A stretch of 64,000 nt of DNA from JASUTC01 sp964604305 (lineage in GTDB: Bacteria > Thermotogota > Thermotogae > MWEM01): positions 9,952 to 73,951 of the forward strand of contig CAZRYM010000004.1 in assembly GCA_964604305.1 (NCBI GenBank), read 5' to 3'. The position numbers and the translations under genes were made by a program. Every line of letters starts with the position of its first letter. Within the stretch, counting starts at the first letter, position 1. The notes under the pieces were generated by a model, which was not told the origin of the DNA, did not search any database, and was given only the letters and a program-made list of their open reading frames with translations. Positions 24,575 to 34,004 of this stretch are shown here, piece by piece.

Positions 24575-25956
24575 TAGCTTCTCCCCCCTACTAAAAGTTC
24601 AGAGACCCTAATCGTTGGTTGACCTACATCTGCGGGAATAGAACCTGAAACTGAACCGCACATGCCCTCGTCTCTAGCCAGATCGTTGCCGATCATGTCG
24701 ATTTTTGTAAGTATTTCAAATCCCTTACCGATAAGCGTAGCACCTCTTACCGGTTTTATGACTTTGCCATTTTCCACCAAATAGCCTTCTCTAACGGAAA
24801 AATTGAACTCTCCTGTTGAGGGATTTACGGAACCGCCTCCCATTTTTTTGGCGTATAGAGCCTTTGATGTATCGGCAATAATCTCTTCGGGTAGGTATTT
24901 CCCTGGCAGAATAAAAGTGTTTGACATTCTTGAAGTGGGAGCATATGTATAATTTTGCCGCCTTCCACTTCCGGTTGAGGGCATGTTCATTCTTATGCCG
25001 CCAAGTTTGTCGATAAGAAAACTCTTGAGAGTGCCATTTTCAATCAGGAGTGTTCTTTGGGTAGGGGTTCCCTCATCATCTATGTTCGCTGATCCCCAAG
25101 CGTTTGGTATTGTGGCATCATCAACAGCGCTTACACAATCATTTGCAATTTTTTGTCCCAATTTGTCTGCAAAAACAGAGGCACCTTTAGCAACTGAAGT
25201 AGCTTCAAGAGCATGACCGCAGGCTTCATGAAAAATGACACCGCCAAATTTATTAGAGATAATAACCGGCATCTTTCCAGCAGGGGAAAATTCAGCATTA
25301 ATCATTTTTGTGGCTATTCTTGCAGCTTCTTTACCTGTTTCTCTTACATCAAAGGTGTTGTAAAATTCAAATCCCATACCGGCCCCTGGTCCAATAAAAC
25401 CGGTTTCTTTCTCATTGCCTTTGGTGGCAACAGCGAATATCATCAATCTTGTCCGGATTCTTTCGTCTTCTGTCAGAAGCCCTTCAGAGTTTGCGATCAA
25501 TATATTTTGACGATAGTCGAAGTAATTTATCCTCACTTCACTGATTTGTTCGGAGTAAGTTGAAGCACCTTCATTTGCCAATTTCATGATTTTGTATTTT
25601 TCGCTTTTCTTTATCTTATCCGGAAAAATTAATACCGGACTGAGATTTTCGAACTTTGTTTTTGTGAGATTGATCTCAATACCTTCTGTTACAGTTGCTT
25701 CTATTGCTTGCGCAATTCTTTTTGAGGCGTTAATAACAGAATCTTCACTCAGATCATTAGTGTAAGCGTAGATTGCCTTTTTTCCGGCTATTCCTCTTAA
25801 GCCTATCCCGTGGATGAGACCTGAATTAACCTTTTCCAATTTTCCGTTATTCATTTCCATGTTATTACTGGTTCTTTTTTCAAGAAAAATTTCCGCAAAA
25901 TCAGCCCCACCTTTCTTAATAACTGCCAAGGCTTTTTCAATTAATTTTCTTTTCAA
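24574..25956 (-). CDS. tldD: TldD metalloprotease subunit
   Basis: 460 residues. The zinc motif HEACGH lies within GVIFHEACGHALEATSV, and the C-terminal FSVREGYLVENGKVIKPVRGATLIG block matches TldD. It provides the catalytic half of the TldD/TldE protease. The start is a TTG at 25956 with GGAGGG 8 nt upstream; the opening KRKLIEKALAVIKKGGADFAEI is typical. It overlaps the radical SAM gene upstream by 20 nt and TldE downstream by 1 nt. Confidence 0.93.
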   Translation of the reverse strand: MKRKLIEKALAVIKKGGADFAEIFLEKRTSNNMEMNNGKLEKVNSGLIHGIGLRGIAGKKAIYAYTNDLSEDSVINASKRIAQAIEATVTEGIEINLTKTKFENLSPVLIFPDKIKKSEKYKIMKLANEGASTYSEQISEVRINYFDYRQNILIANSEGLLTEDERIRTRLMIFAVATKGNEKETGFIGPGAGMGFEFYNTFDVRETGKEAARIATKMINAEFSPAGKMPVIISNKFGGVIFHEACGHALEATSVAKGASVFADKLGQKIANDCVSAVDDATIPNAWGSANIDDEGTPTQRTLLIENGTLKSFLIDKLGGIRMNMPSTGSGRRQNYTYAPTSRMSNTFILPGKYLPEEIIADTSKALYAKKMGGGSVNPSTGEFNFSVREGYLVENGKVIKPVRGATLIGKGFEILTKIDMIGNDLARDEGMCGSVSGSIPADVGQPTIRVSELLVGGRS

Positions 25957-27334
25957 TTTTTGAACCCTCCTTTTTTATTTCGCTTACAATCTTTTTGTTG
26001 TAATTTTTGATTAACTCAATTTCTTCTATAGTCAACCCCCCATGCCAGTTAAAACTGAGTATGGTATTATTCAACAATAAAGGGTCAAATCCCTCAGGTA
26101 AATTGCCATTTTTGAAAACTCTTTGAAAATCACTAGTTCCTGGTATTGGTGTATATTCATTAATTTCCGGTATTATTGAAAGTTCTTTACAGATGTCATG
26201 AATTTCGATAGTTTCTTTAAAACTCTGTCCCGGAAGATTAATCATGATAAAAGCAGCGATTTCATTTTTTGTGAAACCTGTTTTCTTTAATATTCTTATA
26301 GCGTTGTAAAAATCACTATTTGTTACCTTACCGCCAGTAGAAGCCTGTAGTTCAGGATTTATGGTTTCCAATGCTACTTTAATTGTTTTAACATTAGCTT
26401 GCATCATCAGCTCGGCTGTTTCTTGAGTAAGTAGTTTCGCGTGGATTCCGTTCGGTATATGAATAATTATACCCCGATTTGTTATTCCTCTTTTAATGAT
26501 TTGATTTAAAATGATATCAAAATGTCTTTCGTGATTAATCAGTATGGCATCATCGAAAAAGGCAATGTTTTTTACATTAAATATAGAAGAGTACCTGTCA
26601 ATTGCATCAACGATTTTTTCAGGTGTTTCTTGAATAAAATCTTGCAGGAAAGGAGTTGCGCAATAGGTACAATTGTATGGACATCCAAGGGAAGTTAAAA
26701 AGACTAAATGGCTCATTGGATGATTGTACAATTCATAGAGTGGGATTAAATCATTCTGAAGATAATCTGTTCTATTTATCTCTATACCGTTTGCGGATAA
26801 GAATTGGAGAACTTCTGTCATTTTACTCTTTTTGCATATTAAATCAGCCCCTGATCGTTCAGCATGGTCCAGCATGAGATTGCAATAATTACCTCCAAGG
26901 ACTACTTGGGTATTAGGGATTTCTTTTTTTACGATTTTAACAGCTTCAAATGGTCCAGGATACCAGTAAGTCATTGCAGATGTAATAAAAGTAAAGTGGG
27001 GATAGAATCCGCTTTTTTGCAAGTCTGATAATTTCTTTTTGAAAAGGGGTTTTGGTAAACCATACCTTTTAAAATATCTTGGTACATTAGATAATTGTGA
27101 TGGTTTTACTACTTTTTCGGAATAAAATTTACCTGTGCCGTTCCATTTGCTTTTTAATGGTTTTCCGGTGTAGTCTTTCAGTTCTGGATCATACCTGTCC
27201 AAGCAATCAATCAATTTTAATTCATGCCCGCTTTCATGGAGTTTTCTAGCCAACATAAGCAGTCCTAAAGGTTTTAACCAATAATCAAAGGAAGCCACAT
27301 CGTAAATCCATGGATTAATCAGAAGTATCTTCAT
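25937..27334 (-). CDS. B12-binding-domain radical SAM protein of unknown substrate
   Basis: 465 residues. An N-terminal Rossmann-like, B12-binding-type domain (KILLINPWIYD, then GLLMLARKLHESGHELKLID) is followed by a radical SAM core with the cluster motif SLGCPYNCTYCATPFLQ (CxxxCxxC, about residue 220) and the TIM-barrel continuation LINLPGQSFKETIEIHDICKEL. Such proteins are often annotated as Fe-S oxidoreductases or methyltransferase-like. The substrate is unknown. It lies directly upstream of and overlapping tldD, a protease pair that matures some ribosomal peptides. No precursor peptide is seen nearby, so I do not claim a RiPP cluster. Confidence 0.85.
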   Translation of the reverse strand: MKILLINPWIYDVASFDYWLKPLGLLMLARKLHESGHELKLIDCLDRYDPELKDYTGKPLKSKWNGTGKFYSEKVVKPSQLSNVPRYFKRYGLPKPLFKKKLSDLQKSGFYPHFTFITSAMTYWYPGPFEAVKIVKKEIPNTQVVLGGNYCNLMLDHAERSGADLICKKSKMTEVLQFLSANGIEINRTDYLQNDLIPLYELYNHPMSHLVFLTSLGCPYNCTYCATPFLQDFIQETPEKIVDAIDRYSSIFNVKNIAFFDDAILINHERHFDIILNQIIKRGITNRGIIIHIPNGIHAKLLTQETAELMMQANVKTIKVALETINPELQASTGGKVTNSDFYNAIRILKKTGFTKNEIAAFIMINLPGQSFKETIEIHDICKELSIIPEINEYTPIPGTSDFQRVFKNGNLPEGFDPLLLNNTILSFNWHGGLTIEEIELIKNYNKKIVSEIKKEGSKIEKKIN

Positions 27335-27346
27335 CCCAAACTTCTC

Positions 27347-28741
27347 CTATCCCTTTGAAATAAACGATTTATCCATGGAGAAAAACCCCACAACTGTTGG
27401 ATCAAAGATTAAATTAATGCTTCCAACCGGTCCGTTTCTTTGCTTTCCAATAATGATTTCTGCAGGATGAGGATGGTTAAGCATTTGAATTTCACCAACA
27501 TCATCTTCTTCCTCAAATTTTGCGCGTTTATAATAGGATTCTCTATGAATGAATATGACAGTATCTGCATCTTGTTCTATTGCTCCTGATTCTCTCAAAT
27601 CAGATAACCTGGGTCTTTTGTCCTCTCTTTGTTCTACAGATCTTGAAAGTTGAGAAGCAGAGATTACTGCGATATCCATTTCCCTTCCCAGAACTTTAAG
27701 ACTACGGGAAATTTCCGAAATTTCCTGCTGCCTGTTTTCTCTGTTTCTACCGCTATTCATTAGTTGAAGATAATCTATCACAATTGCATCAAGACCATAT
27801 TCCTTTTTTATCCTTCTGACTTTTGTTCGGAGTGCTCTTGGATCAAGCATGGAATCATCGTCAATGATGATAGAGGCTTTCATAAACTTGCTAGCTGCGG
27901 CTGTAAGTCTATTCCATTCATCAGCTGATATATCCGCTTTTCTTAATTTTTCAAAATTGACTTTCGATTCGAGACTGAGCAACCTTAGGGCAATTTGCTC
28001 TGAAGACATTTCCAGGCTGAAGATTCCAACCTTATAGCCATATTCAACAGCCATATTTCGTGCTAATTGAAGGGCTAAAGCTGATTTCCCCATTGAAGGT
28101 CTTGCTGCAACGATAACCAAATCAGAACGGTGAAAGCCGGTTGTCATCTCATCAAGTGATTTGAAACCCGTTGCAAGTCCTGTAACGAGAAGGGAGCCTT
28201 CAGGAGAATCATGCCTCACCTTTATTTGATCTAGTTTATCAAAGGCATCATGGACGATCTTGCCAATGGGGGAATAAGATTTCTCGATGTACCTTTCTCC
28301 GATGCTTAGAATACTTCTCTCTGCCTGATCCAATATATTGTCAACGTCATCCAGCGAGAAGGCACTTTCTACAATCTTGCTTCCGGAATTTATGAGATTT
28401 CGCAATATGGATTTCTCTCTGACTACTTTTGCATAATGGGTTGCATGAGCAGATGTGGGAACACTGTCAGCCAATTGCGCAATGACTAATTCCCCTCCTA
28501 CCTGTTCAAGTTGTTTTTGTTTTCTGAGAAGGTCAGAAACAGTTAGGGGGTCTATTGCTTCTGCATCATCATACAAAATTTCCATACAGTGGTAAATCAA
28601 TTTATGAGAATGACTGTAAAAATCTTCATGTCTGAGTATTTCAAATACATCACCCGCCACTTCCGGATCGAGCAATATGGAACCTAATACTGCTCTTTCC
28701 GCTTCAGGATCATTCGGCGGGATTCTAGTTATTTCTTGCAT
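27347..28741 (-). CDS. dnaB: Replicative DNA helicase
   Basis: 464 residues, the standard DnaB length. The N-terminal helical domain starts ITRIPPNDPEAERAVLGSILLDPEV, and the RecA-like C-terminal domain has Walker A AARPSMGKSALALQLA, Walker B VIDYLQLM and SLEMSSEQIALRLLS. It unwinds DNA at the replication fork as a hexamer. The start is an ATG with AAGGAAGAAT upstream. No intein is present. The downstream gene is a radical SAM enzyme at 12 nt. Confidence 0.96.
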   Translation of the reverse strand: MQEITRIPPNDPEAERAVLGSILLDPEVAGDVFEILRHEDFYSHSHKLIYHCMEILYDDAEAIDPLTVSDLLRKQKQLEQVGGELVIAQLADSVPTSAHATHYAKVVREKSILRNLINSGSKIVESAFSLDDVDNILDQAERSILSIGERYIEKSYSPIGKIVHDAFDKLDQIKVRHDSPEGSLLVTGLATGFKSLDEMTTGFHRSDLVIVAARPSMGKSALALQLARNMAVEYGYKVGIFSLEMSSEQIALRLLSLESKVNFEKLRKADISADEWNRLTAAASKFMKASIIIDDDSMLDPRALRTKVRRIKKEYGLDAIVIDYLQLMNSGRNRENRQQEISEISRSLKVLGREMDIAVISASQLSRSVEQREDKRPRLSDLRESGAIEQDADTVIFIHRESYYKRAKFEEEDDVGEIQMLNHPHPAEIIIGKQRNGPVGSINLIFDPTVVGFFSMDKSFISKG

Positions 28742-28759
28742 ATAAGATTATTCTTCCTT

Positions 28760-29653
28760 TCAATTCTTAGCTTGGGTCGTTTTTGTTTTGGCGTTTTTTC
28801 CGTATTTTCTTAATATAACAAAGAGGATTGCACCGAAGATTATCAAGATAATGCTGGTAATTTGAGCAGCTCTGAAATCTCCCCAATATAGGCTATCCAG
28901 TCTTAAACCTTCGATAAAAAATCTGGCTATTGAATACAGAATCATATACAAGGCAAGAATTTCTCCGAAGTTTTTTCGTTTGTTTTTATAGAACCAGAAT
29001 AAAAACACGAAAACTCCTAGATTCCATAATGATTCGTATAAAAATGTTGGATGAAAAAACTCAAAAGCTTCATATCCAGGCATTCTAAATCTTGGTGGAA
29101 CATACATTTTCCATGGAAGTTCCGTTGGAGAACCGTATGCTTCGTGATTGCAAAAATTTCCCCATCTGCCAATTGCTTGAGCTAAAGGGAGCATTAATGC
29201 TGCGATATCAAAGCCTTGTAAAAAGGTAAAAGAACATTTTTTTCTGAGCCTGGTGTATATTAAAACCCCAATCATTGCACCAATAACACCACCATGGATG
29301 GCCATGCCACCATGCCATGTCTTAAATATTTCAGCCGGCACCTGTGAATAAATATCCCACCTTGAAAAAACATAGTATAATCTTGCACCAATGATTCCAG
29401 TAATAACTCCTACAATAAGTGCTTCGGCAACATGTTCGTCATCAATCCCCTCTTTTAGTGCAAGTCGTCTTCCCAGTAGATAACAGATGATTATTCCGGT
29501 GGCAATGATAACACCGTACCAATGGATCTCAAAAGGACCAACTGTAAAGATTATCGGATCAATGAATATTTCATTTGCAAAGCTCGCCTTCAGGAAAAAA
29601 AACATTCCTAAAAAAACGATAATGATTAAAATCCCTAAAACAATCCTTTTCAA
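28760..29653 (-). CDS. lgt: Prolipoprotein diacylglyceryl transferase
   Basis: 297 residues with about seven hydrophobic helices. The Lgt signature regions FEIHWYGVI, HGGMAIHGGVIG, the signature block GRWGNFCNHEAYG and HPTFLYES are all present. It transfers a diacylglyceryl group from phosphatidylglycerol to the lipobox cysteine of prolipoproteins in the cytoplasmic membrane. The start is TTG at 29653, preceded by AAGGGGGAAG, overlapping the rlmN stop (TTTTGA). The first 20 residues are an extra hydrophobic segment compared with short family members. Confidence 0.95.
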   Translation of the reverse strand: MKRIVLGILIIIVFLGMFFFLKASFANEIFIDPIIFTVGPFEIHWYGVIIATGIIICYLLGRRLALKEGIDDEHVAEALIVGVITGIIGARLYYVFSRWDIYSQVPAEIFKTWHGGMAIHGGVIGAMIGVLIYTRLRKKCSFTFLQGFDIAALMLPLAQAIGRWGNFCNHEAYGSPTELPWKMYVPPRFRMPGYEAFEFFHPTFLYESLWNLGVFVFLFWFYKNKRKNFGEILALYMILYSIARFFIEGLRLDSLYWGDFRAAQITSIILIIFGAILFVILRKYGKNAKTKTTQAKN

Positions 29654-30684
29654 AACACTTCCCCCTTAATCCTTTTTGTTTTTAACTGACCGCAAGCGCC
29701 AGCTATATCCGTTCCTTTTTCATGACGCACATTAATCTCAATACCACCTTTTTCCAACACAGACTTAAATGCTGCAATGTGTTTTATTCCAGGTCTTTCA
29801 AACTCAGGATTTACCGGATTGACTGGAATTAAATTCAAGTTTACTTTTAACTGCTTTAACGTCTTTAATAAGGAAGTAGCATCTTCCAATGAATCATTCA
29901 CCCCTTTAATCAATACATATTCTATTGTCACCCGTTTACCAGTGAATTCATTGTATTGCTTGATGGTATTAATTAGCTGTTCAAACGGATATTTTTTACT
30001 TATAGGCATGATTTTTTCTCTCAATTTATTATTGGGAGCATGTAAAGAAACCGAAAGAACCACTTCAGGGAAATCTTCCGCCATTTTCAACATGCCCGGT
30101 ATGATTCCGGCAGTCGAGACAGAAATACGTCTCTTTGATATATCAAAAGCTTCCCTTGAATGAATGATATGAATGGCTTTTTTGAGATTATCATAGTTTA
30201 AAAAAGGTTCTCCCATGCCCATAAAAACAATATTGCCTATTCTTTCACCGTGTTCAAAATTCATTGCAAGTATTTGCCCGATTATTTCAGAAACCTTTAA
30301 ATTTCTTACAAAGCCTCCTTTACCTGTTGCACAGAAACTGCAATTAAGGCTACAGCCAACTTGTGTTGAGATGCAAGCGGTGTTTCTGTCTTTATGAATT
30401 AAAAGTACTGATTCTATTTGCTCACTGTCATTTAAACTCCAGAGATATTTTTTTGTACCATCAACAGATGAGATGAGTTGATGATTTAATTCCGGTAAAC
30501 CGACTGTGTACCCATTTAGCAGGATTTTTCTGAAATCTTTTGGTAAATTCAGCATCAGGTTGAAATTAAGCACATGCTTCTTATAAATCCAGTCGAATAG
30601 TTGTTGTGCTCTAAACGGCTTGATATTTTTTTCTGCAAAGTGTTCTTTCAATTCCTTCAGCTCGAATTCAAGGATGTTAATCAT
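29650..30684 (-). CDS. rlmN: Dual-specificity 23S rRNA/tRNA (adenine-C2) methyltransferase
   Basis: 344 residues from the ATG at 30684, which has GGAG 9 nt upstream; a slightly longer start at 30699 is possible but lies before that site. The radical SAM cluster motif CSLNCSFCATG and the C-terminal RHEKGTDIAGACGQL with the methyl-carrying Cys are visible. RlmN methylates A2503 of 23S rRNA and A37 of some tRNAs. It overlaps yqeK upstream and lgt downstream. Confidence 0.93.
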   Translation of the reverse strand: MINILEFELKELKEHFAEKNIKPFRAQQLFDWIYKKHVLNFNLMLNLPKDFRKILLNGYTVGLPELNHQLISSVDGTKKYLWSLNDSEQIESVLLIHKDRNTACISTQVGCSLNCSFCATGKGGFVRNLKVSEIIGQILAMNFEHGERIGNIVFMGMGEPFLNYDNLKKAIHIIHSREAFDISKRRISVSTAGIIPGMLKMAEDFPEVVLSVSLHAPNNKLREKIMPISKKYPFEQLINTIKQYNEFTGKRVTIEYVLIKGVNDSLEDATSLLKTLKQLKVNLNLIPVNPVNPEFERPGIKHIAAFKSVLEKGGIEINVRHEKGTDIAGACGQLKTKRIKGEVF

Positions 30685-31273
30685 ATTTTGCATCTCCATT
30701 TATAATAAGTTTATTGTAAGCAACTACGGTTTCTTTTAAAATAAGCTGCTCTTTTTGCAAGGCAAACCTAAATTTTCCCTTTAAAATCAGAAAGAAAGCA
30801 GCATCTAAATCTTCTATGGACAGTTTCCTCAATTCATCAACTCCTGGATAAATTCTGTTTTTTTCCAAAGAATCAGCTATAAAAATTATCTTCCCGATCT
30901 TAGAACCAAAATCATACCCGCTTGTGTGAAATTCCACAGCCTCAGCAATTTCATCCAACCTTGTCAGTGAAGGATATTTTTTTTTAAGATCAAAAGCAGC
31001 CAATCTCCCGTGCAAAAGAATCGGATTATACATTTCTTCCCGAGTTATTGTCAGACAGTTTTTTTTGGCGATGTCAAAAAGCTCATTTCTAGAGTGATTT
31101 CGGTATGCATCGTGGTATAGAGCTGCAATCTTTACCGGCAATTCATCTTCTTCATGCTTTTTGGCTAATAAAATTGAATAATCCAAAACCCCCAAGGTAT
31201 GTTTTAGGCGTTTTGGATTAAGGACTTTATTTATTCTTTCTGTTATTTGCTCAACGATCATATCTGATTTCAA
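30677..31273 (-). CDS. yqeK: YqeK-like HD-domain nucleotide hydrolase
   Basis: 198 residues. The HD signature is present as H25, H54-D55 (LYHDAYRN) and a downstream HTSGYDFGSKIGKIIFIADSLEKNR typical of YqeK. YqeK proteins are symmetrical Ap4A hydrolases and often lie beside nadD or other housekeeping genes. The start is TTG at 31273, with GAGG 6 nt upstream; ATG at 31261 is an alternative inside the preceding gene's end. It overlaps both flanking genes by about 8 and 23 nt. Confidence 0.85.
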   Translation of the reverse strand: MKSDMIVEQITERINKVLNPKRLKHTLGVLDYSILLAKKHEEDELPVKIAALYHDAYRNHSRNELFDIAKKNCLTITREEMYNPILLHGRLAAFDLKKKYPSLTRLDEIAEAVEFHTSGYDFGSKIGKIIFIADSLEKNRIYPGVDELRKLSIEDLDAAFFLILKGKFRFALQKEQLILKETVVAYNKLIINGDAKYD

Positions 31274-32522
31274 AGGTTACCTCTGCTTCCATTTCCGGAT
31301 GCAGCTTAAGTGGAATTTGAAGCAATGTTGCAATTGGTCTTGAATAAGAGTAAACATCTACTTCAACATCTGAATCCCTGGGTAAAGTGAAATTCAATTG
31401 TATGGCCTTTTCTTCGGTTGAAAAATTCTTTGCTGTAAATTTATAGGCTTCAAAATAAGTGTTTCCACTCCGGTTGGATTGTATCAATTCAATTTTCCCC
31501 TGTAAATCATAAGCTTTTCCAAATTGAATCTCAAGTAACTGACCTTTACTGGAATTGGAGATGTTGTTTTCACCAAGAAAAATAACCTTATTGCCATCAT
31601 TTTTCTGAATCCTGATTTTTCCGGCCATCAATGCCCTTGATAATTCTGGTATTCTAATAGTTTGATCTAAAGGTTCAAAATCCTGATTTCTGTTAGAGTA
31701 GTACGTATTATATGTATAGATTTTTTCATATGATTCCCGACCATTAAGAAAATTGATGTATTCTGCCGTTCCCTTTTCAAAAGAGAATGAACCCGGAATT
31801 GAATATATCTTGTAATCGTTAAAATTTTCCATAGTGGAACCACTGTTTTGCATATCTGCTTCATAACTTAATGTTCTCATTGCCTTGAGGGCGTAATCTG
31901 TCGAGAGGGTGTTTATTTCTCCGGAAAATATATGAAGATTTTTCGTTTCAAAGTCTTTATTCGAGGAATTTCTAATCAAAATTGTTCCAAAAATTTCAGC
32001 TTCTTCCTTTTCATCGTCAAGATTCATGACGTAAAAGGCATTGTAAGAAAGATTTCTAAACATATAGGAGTAATTAAGTTGTTTAAAATAATTAGGAAAG
32101 GAAAGATCAAGATATTGTCTTGATTCTTCTATATTAACCTCCGAAAATACTGCTGTTCCATTTTTTGGTGAAAAAACTCCGTTGTTATCTGATAAAAGAA
32201 GAGGATCATCCAGCAATAATGTGTATTGTTTTATTGTTCCATCCTCGAATCGCCACTTTATATCATTTCCAATTGCTTTTTTCAGTTCATCAGTATAACT
32301 GAAAGAACTGTTTGAAACATGTTTATAAGCAAGAGGAAATGGCTCTGAAGTAAAGGAATCAGTCACCCATGTGTCTGGAACATCTAATTGAAAAGTATCA
32401 GATTGTACTAGAACCGAATCGCCCTTCATAGCCAATCCGTTTGGGTATAACATAATAAATTCTGTTCCAAAAATCGTTAAGATCAACAGACTCATTATTA
32501 AAAAAAAGACTATTTTTTTCAT
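31251..32522 (-). CDS. Secreted DUF4139-like protein
   Basis: 423 residues from the ATG at 32522, after TAGGAGG; a longer in-frame start lies inside the upstream gene and would bury the signal peptide. After the signal peptide (MKKIVFFLIMSLLILTIFGTEF) the N-terminal half is strand-rich. The C-terminal half has LMAGKIRIQ, FLGENNISNSSKGQLLEIQFGKAYDL and an NFTLPRDSD-type beta-sandwich, all characteristic of DUF4139. The function of this family is unknown; members are often exported and linked to the cell surface. It is embedded in the housekeeping operon without a recognisable partner. Confidence 0.7.
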   Translation of the reverse strand: MKKIVFFLIMSLLILTIFGTEFIMLYPNGLAMKGDSVLVQSDTFQLDVPDTWVTDSFTSEPFPLAYKHVSNSSFSYTDELKKAIGNDIKWRFEDGTIKQYTLLLDDPLLLSDNNGVFSPKNGTAVFSEVNIEESRQYLDLSFPNYFKQLNYSYMFRNLSYNAFYVMNLDDEKEEAEIFGTILIRNSSNKDFETKNLHIFSGEINTLSTDYALKAMRTLSYEADMQNSGSTMENFNDYKIYSIPGSFSFEKGTAEYINFLNGRESYEKIYTYNTYYSNRNQDFEPLDQTIRIPELSRALMAGKIRIQKNDGNKVIFLGENNISNSSKGQLLEIQFGKAYDLQGKIELIQSNRSGNTYFEAYKFTAKNFSTEEKAIQLNFTLPRDSDVEVDVYSYSRPIATLLQIPLKLHPEMEAEVTFEIRYDR

Positions 32523-32535
32523 GATTGTTTTCCTC

Positions 32536-33093
32536 CTATTTCCATAATTGTGTTTTACTTGTTGATATTGCCTTTGCTCCACATTTGAATAAGGCTTCGG
32601 TTTCTTCTTTAGTTCCAATCAATCCGGCTGCTATCATATCTTGGGTTTTCAACCCTTTTACTTCTAAATAATCGTAGACTTTAGGAAAAGCACTACCCGG
32701 AAGTATTTCCAAAAACATAGGGTTAATATTTGTAATCATTTCTGTGATTCTTAATAGAGAATTGCTATCAAGGGCGAAACTTCTTAAAACGTTGGGAACT
32801 CCATAACTATTTGCGATTTCTATCATCTTTGGTTTAACAGTGATTATGCCGTCCACACCTTGTAAAGTTGAATATCTAAAAGCATACTCACCATTACCAA
32901 GCCCTTCGCAGAAATCAATATCAAGGAAAACTTTGAATCCCTTTCTTTTGATTTTTTTTATATGATTACTAAGATTTACAAGATCAGAACTTAAAAGAAA
33001 GACGGTATTTCCAGTATATGAATCTAATTTATCGATCTCTTCCCTTGGGTTCCATATAGCGGCAACTATTCTGGAAATTTCATATGTTTTCAT
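32536..33093 (-). CDS. glpP: GlpP-type glycerol-3-phosphate-responsive antiterminator
   Basis: 185 residues of the GlpP TIM-barrel-like fold: KVFLDIDFCEGLG, GVDGIITVKPKMIEIA, FLEILPGSAFPKVYDYL and the C-terminal IAAGLIGTKEETEALFKCGAKAISTS. GlpP binds glycerol 3-phosphate and stabilises glycerol-catabolic mRNA or prevents termination. No glpF, glpK or glpD is near it in the window, so its targets are elsewhere. It overlaps the upstream HD-GYP gene by 4 nt. The gpsA gene is 20 kb away and is not linked to it. Confidence 0.88.
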   Translation of the reverse strand: MKTYEISRIVAAIWNPREEIDKLDSYTGNTVFLLSSDLVNLSNHIKKIKRKGFKVFLDIDFCEGLGNGEYAFRYSTLQGVDGIITVKPKMIEIANSYGVPNVLRSFALDSNSLLRITEMITNINPMFLEILPGSAFPKVYDYLEVKGLKTQDMIAAGLIGTKEETEALFKCGAKAISTSKTQLWK

Positions 33094-33989
33094 TCTGTAG
33101 GACTTCTTCGCATAAATGAGATAAATCTTTCTCCCAAATCAGGATCAAATAATTTTCCGTTATCATTTTCAATGATTTCCAAAGCTTCATCCTTACTCAT
33201 AACTCCAATAGAAAATTCTGAATCAACAGTATTAAGGGCATTGTCATACCAATTGACAATCGTAAGAACCCGAACCCAAAAAGGGATTTCTTCGCTTTTG
33301 AGGTTATCTGGAAAACCTTTCCCATCGTATCTTTCATGATGGCTTCTGACATAGGGAACGAAATCATTTAAAACCTCTAAGGTAGATAGATAAACAGAAC
33401 CCGTAACCGTATGATCCTGACCTGTTTCTTCGAAATTTCTTAATCGTGTTGGTGAATAAAGCATCAGCTGTTCAACACCAATTCTCCCCACATCGTGAAG
33501 CATGGCATAATGGATAAAAAGTGACCGTTCATTTGGGTTTGCTCCTAATTCTTTTGCAAATGATGAGAAAAGATTAGCAACCCGTTGCGAATGACTGTAT
33601 CCTCTGGCATCTTCAACTTCCATCAAAACAATTAACGGTTCCAAAACGGATATAATCCGTCTTCTCATAGAATAGGGGGAGCAAAAATCAAAATTGGCAT
33701 TTAAATTATGTTCTAAAAACCAATTTACCCCTAAAAAAATGTTCTTGTTGTTAATGTTGTCTTCCAAATAAAATTTTCTTTCACCGTCAATATAACCGAA
33801 CAATCCCTTTCCATCCAATATTTGAAGGTGTGTTCCCTTTTTGATCACTTCGCTATGGTCGCTAATGATGGCGTTTATGGGATAAGGTATATATTCTAAA
33901 TATACATCAAGCAGTTCTTCAACTATTTTTCTGTAAATATCATTATCGATTTTTAAAAATTTGTGAAAATGAGCCTTTTCATTTTTCAT
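33090..33989 (-). CDS. HD-GYP-like phosphohydrolase
   Basis: 299 residues. The N-terminal 120 residues form an uncharacterised domain with a Phe/Tyr-rich patch; the C-terminal HD domain begins near residue 130. Visible motifs are HSQRVANLF, LHDVGRIG (HD pair near residue 180) and the HD-GYP signature HHERYDGKGFP, in which the usual tyrosine of GYP is Phe. The family degrades cyclic di-GMP; activity here is inferred. It sits between a membrane protease and glpP in the long operon, suggesting a sensor function of the N-terminal region. Confidence 0.8.
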   Translation of the reverse strand: MKNEKAHFHKFLKIDNDIYRKIVEELLDVYLEYIPYPINAIISDHSEVIKKGTHLQILDGKGLFGYIDGERKFYLEDNINNKNIFLGVNWFLEHNLNANFDFCSPYSMRRRIISVLEPLIVLMEVEDARGYSHSQRVANLFSSFAKELGANPNERSLFIHYAMLHDVGRIGVEQLMLYSPTRLRNFEETGQDHTVTGSVYLSTLEVLNDFVPYVRSHHERYDGKGFPDNLKSEEIPFWVRVLTIVNWYDNALNTVDSEFSIGVMSKDEALEIIENDNGKLFDPDLGERFISFMRRSPTE

Positions 33990-34004
33990 AAAACCCCTCC
34001 AACT

